A program made the position numbers and the translations under genes. 7,387 nucleotides of DNA from Oscillospiraceae bacterium (GTDB lineage Bacteria; Bacillota; Clostridia; Oscillospirales; Oscillospiraceae). Below are positions 6,881 through 7,387 of the stretch, in pieces (within the stretch, counting starts at the first letter, position 1; every line of letters starts with the position of its first letter). The notes under the pieces are model-generated. The model made no database searches, was not told the DNA's origin, and saw nothing but the letters and a program-made list of their open reading frames with translations. Location: positions 1-7,387 of the forward strand of contig JAIEFH010000280.1 in assembly GCA_029067025.1 (NCBI GenBank). The letters run 5' to 3'.

Positions 6881-7387
6881 CTAATGAACTGCCCGCTGAA
6901 CCCGGGCGATATACACTGCAATCAGCCTGCCAAATCCGTAATCATACGCCAAAAACACCGCGTTCGCCGCCAGGTACAGCACCCACACCGAGCTTCCCAA
7001 TGCCTCGGGCAGGGAGCCCAGCATAGCCGACGCCATCGTCAGATACAGCGCCGTGAAGGCGGCGTTGAAAAAGGCCAGCTTCAGCAGATACTCCACCGGC
7101 TTTTTCCGCAGCCCCTCCGCCAGGGACTTCACCATGGGGTACAGCCCAAACAGCGCGGCGAACAGCAGGGCGCAGAATTTATCCGGCGCCAGCACCAGGG
7201 CCAGGACAGCCGCCCCCGCCCAGCACAAAAAGCCCGCCTTCAGCCCCACCGAGATCACCGCCGCTGCGGGCAGCAGCCCCGCCAGCCCCACAATGCCCCA
7301 CTGGCCCGTGGGGGGGCCAGACAGGCCAGATATACCAAAATCACCGCCAACGCGCCCAGGATGGCCGGGTATGCCACCTGGATGGCC
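6881..7387 (-). CDS. Polytopic membrane protein of unknown function, 5' end outside window, apparent frameshift
   Basis: I do not recognise this family. The C-terminal part reads in one frame from a GTG at 7291 to TAG at 6881 (136 residues). It contains about five hydrophobic segments (roughly residues 3-17, 18-35, 37-54, 68-90 and 100-118) separated by a basic loop KSLAEGLRKKP, and a basic C-terminus. Upstream of 7310 the same frame gives a Gly/Pro-rich, poorly biased reading. The frame one base over gives a good membrane helix (AIQVAYPAILGALAVILVYL) with G/C in 18 of 23 third positions, against 10 of 24 in the first frame. The two halves join at a C7 tract (7310-7316). One extra C, or a -1 ribosomal slip, would give one continuous protein of about 168 visible residues. 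No convincing Shine-Dalgarno precedes the GTG at 7291. It is either one gene with a sequence error, a pseudogene, or a recoded gene. Confidence 0.7.
   Translation of the reverse strand, partial: GHPGGIPGHPGRVGGDFGISGLSGPPTGQWGIVGLAGLLPAAAVISVGLKAGFLCWAGAAVLALVLAPDKFCALLFAALFGLYPMVKSLAEGLRKKPVEYLLKLAFFNAAFTALYLTMASAMLGSLPEALGSSVWVLYLAANAVFLAYDYGFGRLIAVYIARVQRAVH
7310..7316 (-). repeat. C7 homopolymer at the frame switch of the membrane-protein gene
   Basis: Seven consecutive C residues on the coding strand (G7 on the plus strand) mark the point where coding signal changes frame. Upstream, the coding frame reads GCC-CCC-CCA and reaches a TGA at 7255-7257. Downstream, the coding frame is shifted by -1. 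An eight-C tract would join the frames. Such tracts are common sites of sequencing indels, replication slippage and, when transcribed, frameshifting. Confidence 0.8.

Noticed and set aside
5772..6884. Long plus-strand open frame (370 codons) opposite yicC and remA
   Set aside because: It mirrors the strongly conserved YicC frame and has a His/Gln/Leu-rich reading without any family signature.
7310..7387. Collagen-like Gly/Pro-rich reading upstream of the GTG at 7291
   Set aside because: Only 10 of 24 third positions are G/C, unlike real genes here, while the adjacent frame has 18 of 23 and a membrane helix; the pattern is an out-of-frame artefact.
1..7387. Mobile element, CRISPR array, tRNA or rRNA gene, or novel defence system
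   Set aside because: No terminal repeats, regularly spaced repeats, cloverleaf sequence or non-housekeeping genes were seen; essentially all bases are taken up by the minus-strand gene run.

Overview
The window is a single, gap-free stretch of bacterial housekeeping genes, all read on the minus strand, so transcription runs from the right edge (about 7387) to the left edge (1). The base composition is G+C-rich with strongly G/C-biased third codon positions. The gene order yicC - remA - gmk - rpoZ - priA - def - fmt - rsmB is the classic Firmicutes arrangement (compare the yloC-remA-gmk-rpoZ-coaBC-priA-def-fmt-rsmB run of Bacillus subtilis). The remA (DUF370) gene, the Firmicutes-type omega subunit and the high G+C together suggest a G+C-rich Clostridia member of the Oscillospiraceae / Flavonifractor-like kind. 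That placement is inference; nothing in the window fixes a genus.

Layout in transcription order: (1) a polytopic membrane protein of unknown function, cut by the right edge and with an apparent 1-nt frameshift in a C7/G7 tract (7310-7316); (2) yicC, an RNA-turnover endoribonuclease family member; (3) remA, a small DNA-binding regulator; (4) gmk, guanylate kinase; (5) rpoZ, RNA polymerase omega; (6) a 66-bp intergenic stretch holding a perfect 11-bp hairpin, where B. subtilis has coaBC; (7) priA, replication-restart helicase; (8) def, peptide deformylase; (9) fmt, methionyl-tRNA formyltransferase; (10) rsmB, 16S rRNA m5C methyltransferase, cut by the left edge before its catalytic cysteines.

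Junctions are tight: ATGA overlaps at remA/gmk and def/fmt, gaps of 4-27 nt at most others. Several Shine-Dalgarno sequences lie inside the end of the preceding gene, so translational coupling is likely. The only break is rpoZ/priA. The genes join nucleotide supply and transcription (gmk, rpoZ), replication restart (priA), the N-formyl-methionine cycle (fmt adds the formyl group, def removes it) and ribosome modification (rsmB).

I see no mobile element, CRISPR array, tRNA or rRNA, and no intergenic stretch longer than 66 bp. No new defence or biosynthetic system is visible. The points most worth a second look are the homopolymer frameshift in the leading membrane-protein gene and the hairpin at the position of the missing coaBC. 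Start codons of rpoZ, priA and remA are set here from Shine-Dalgarno spacing and family N-termini rather than from the longest open frame.
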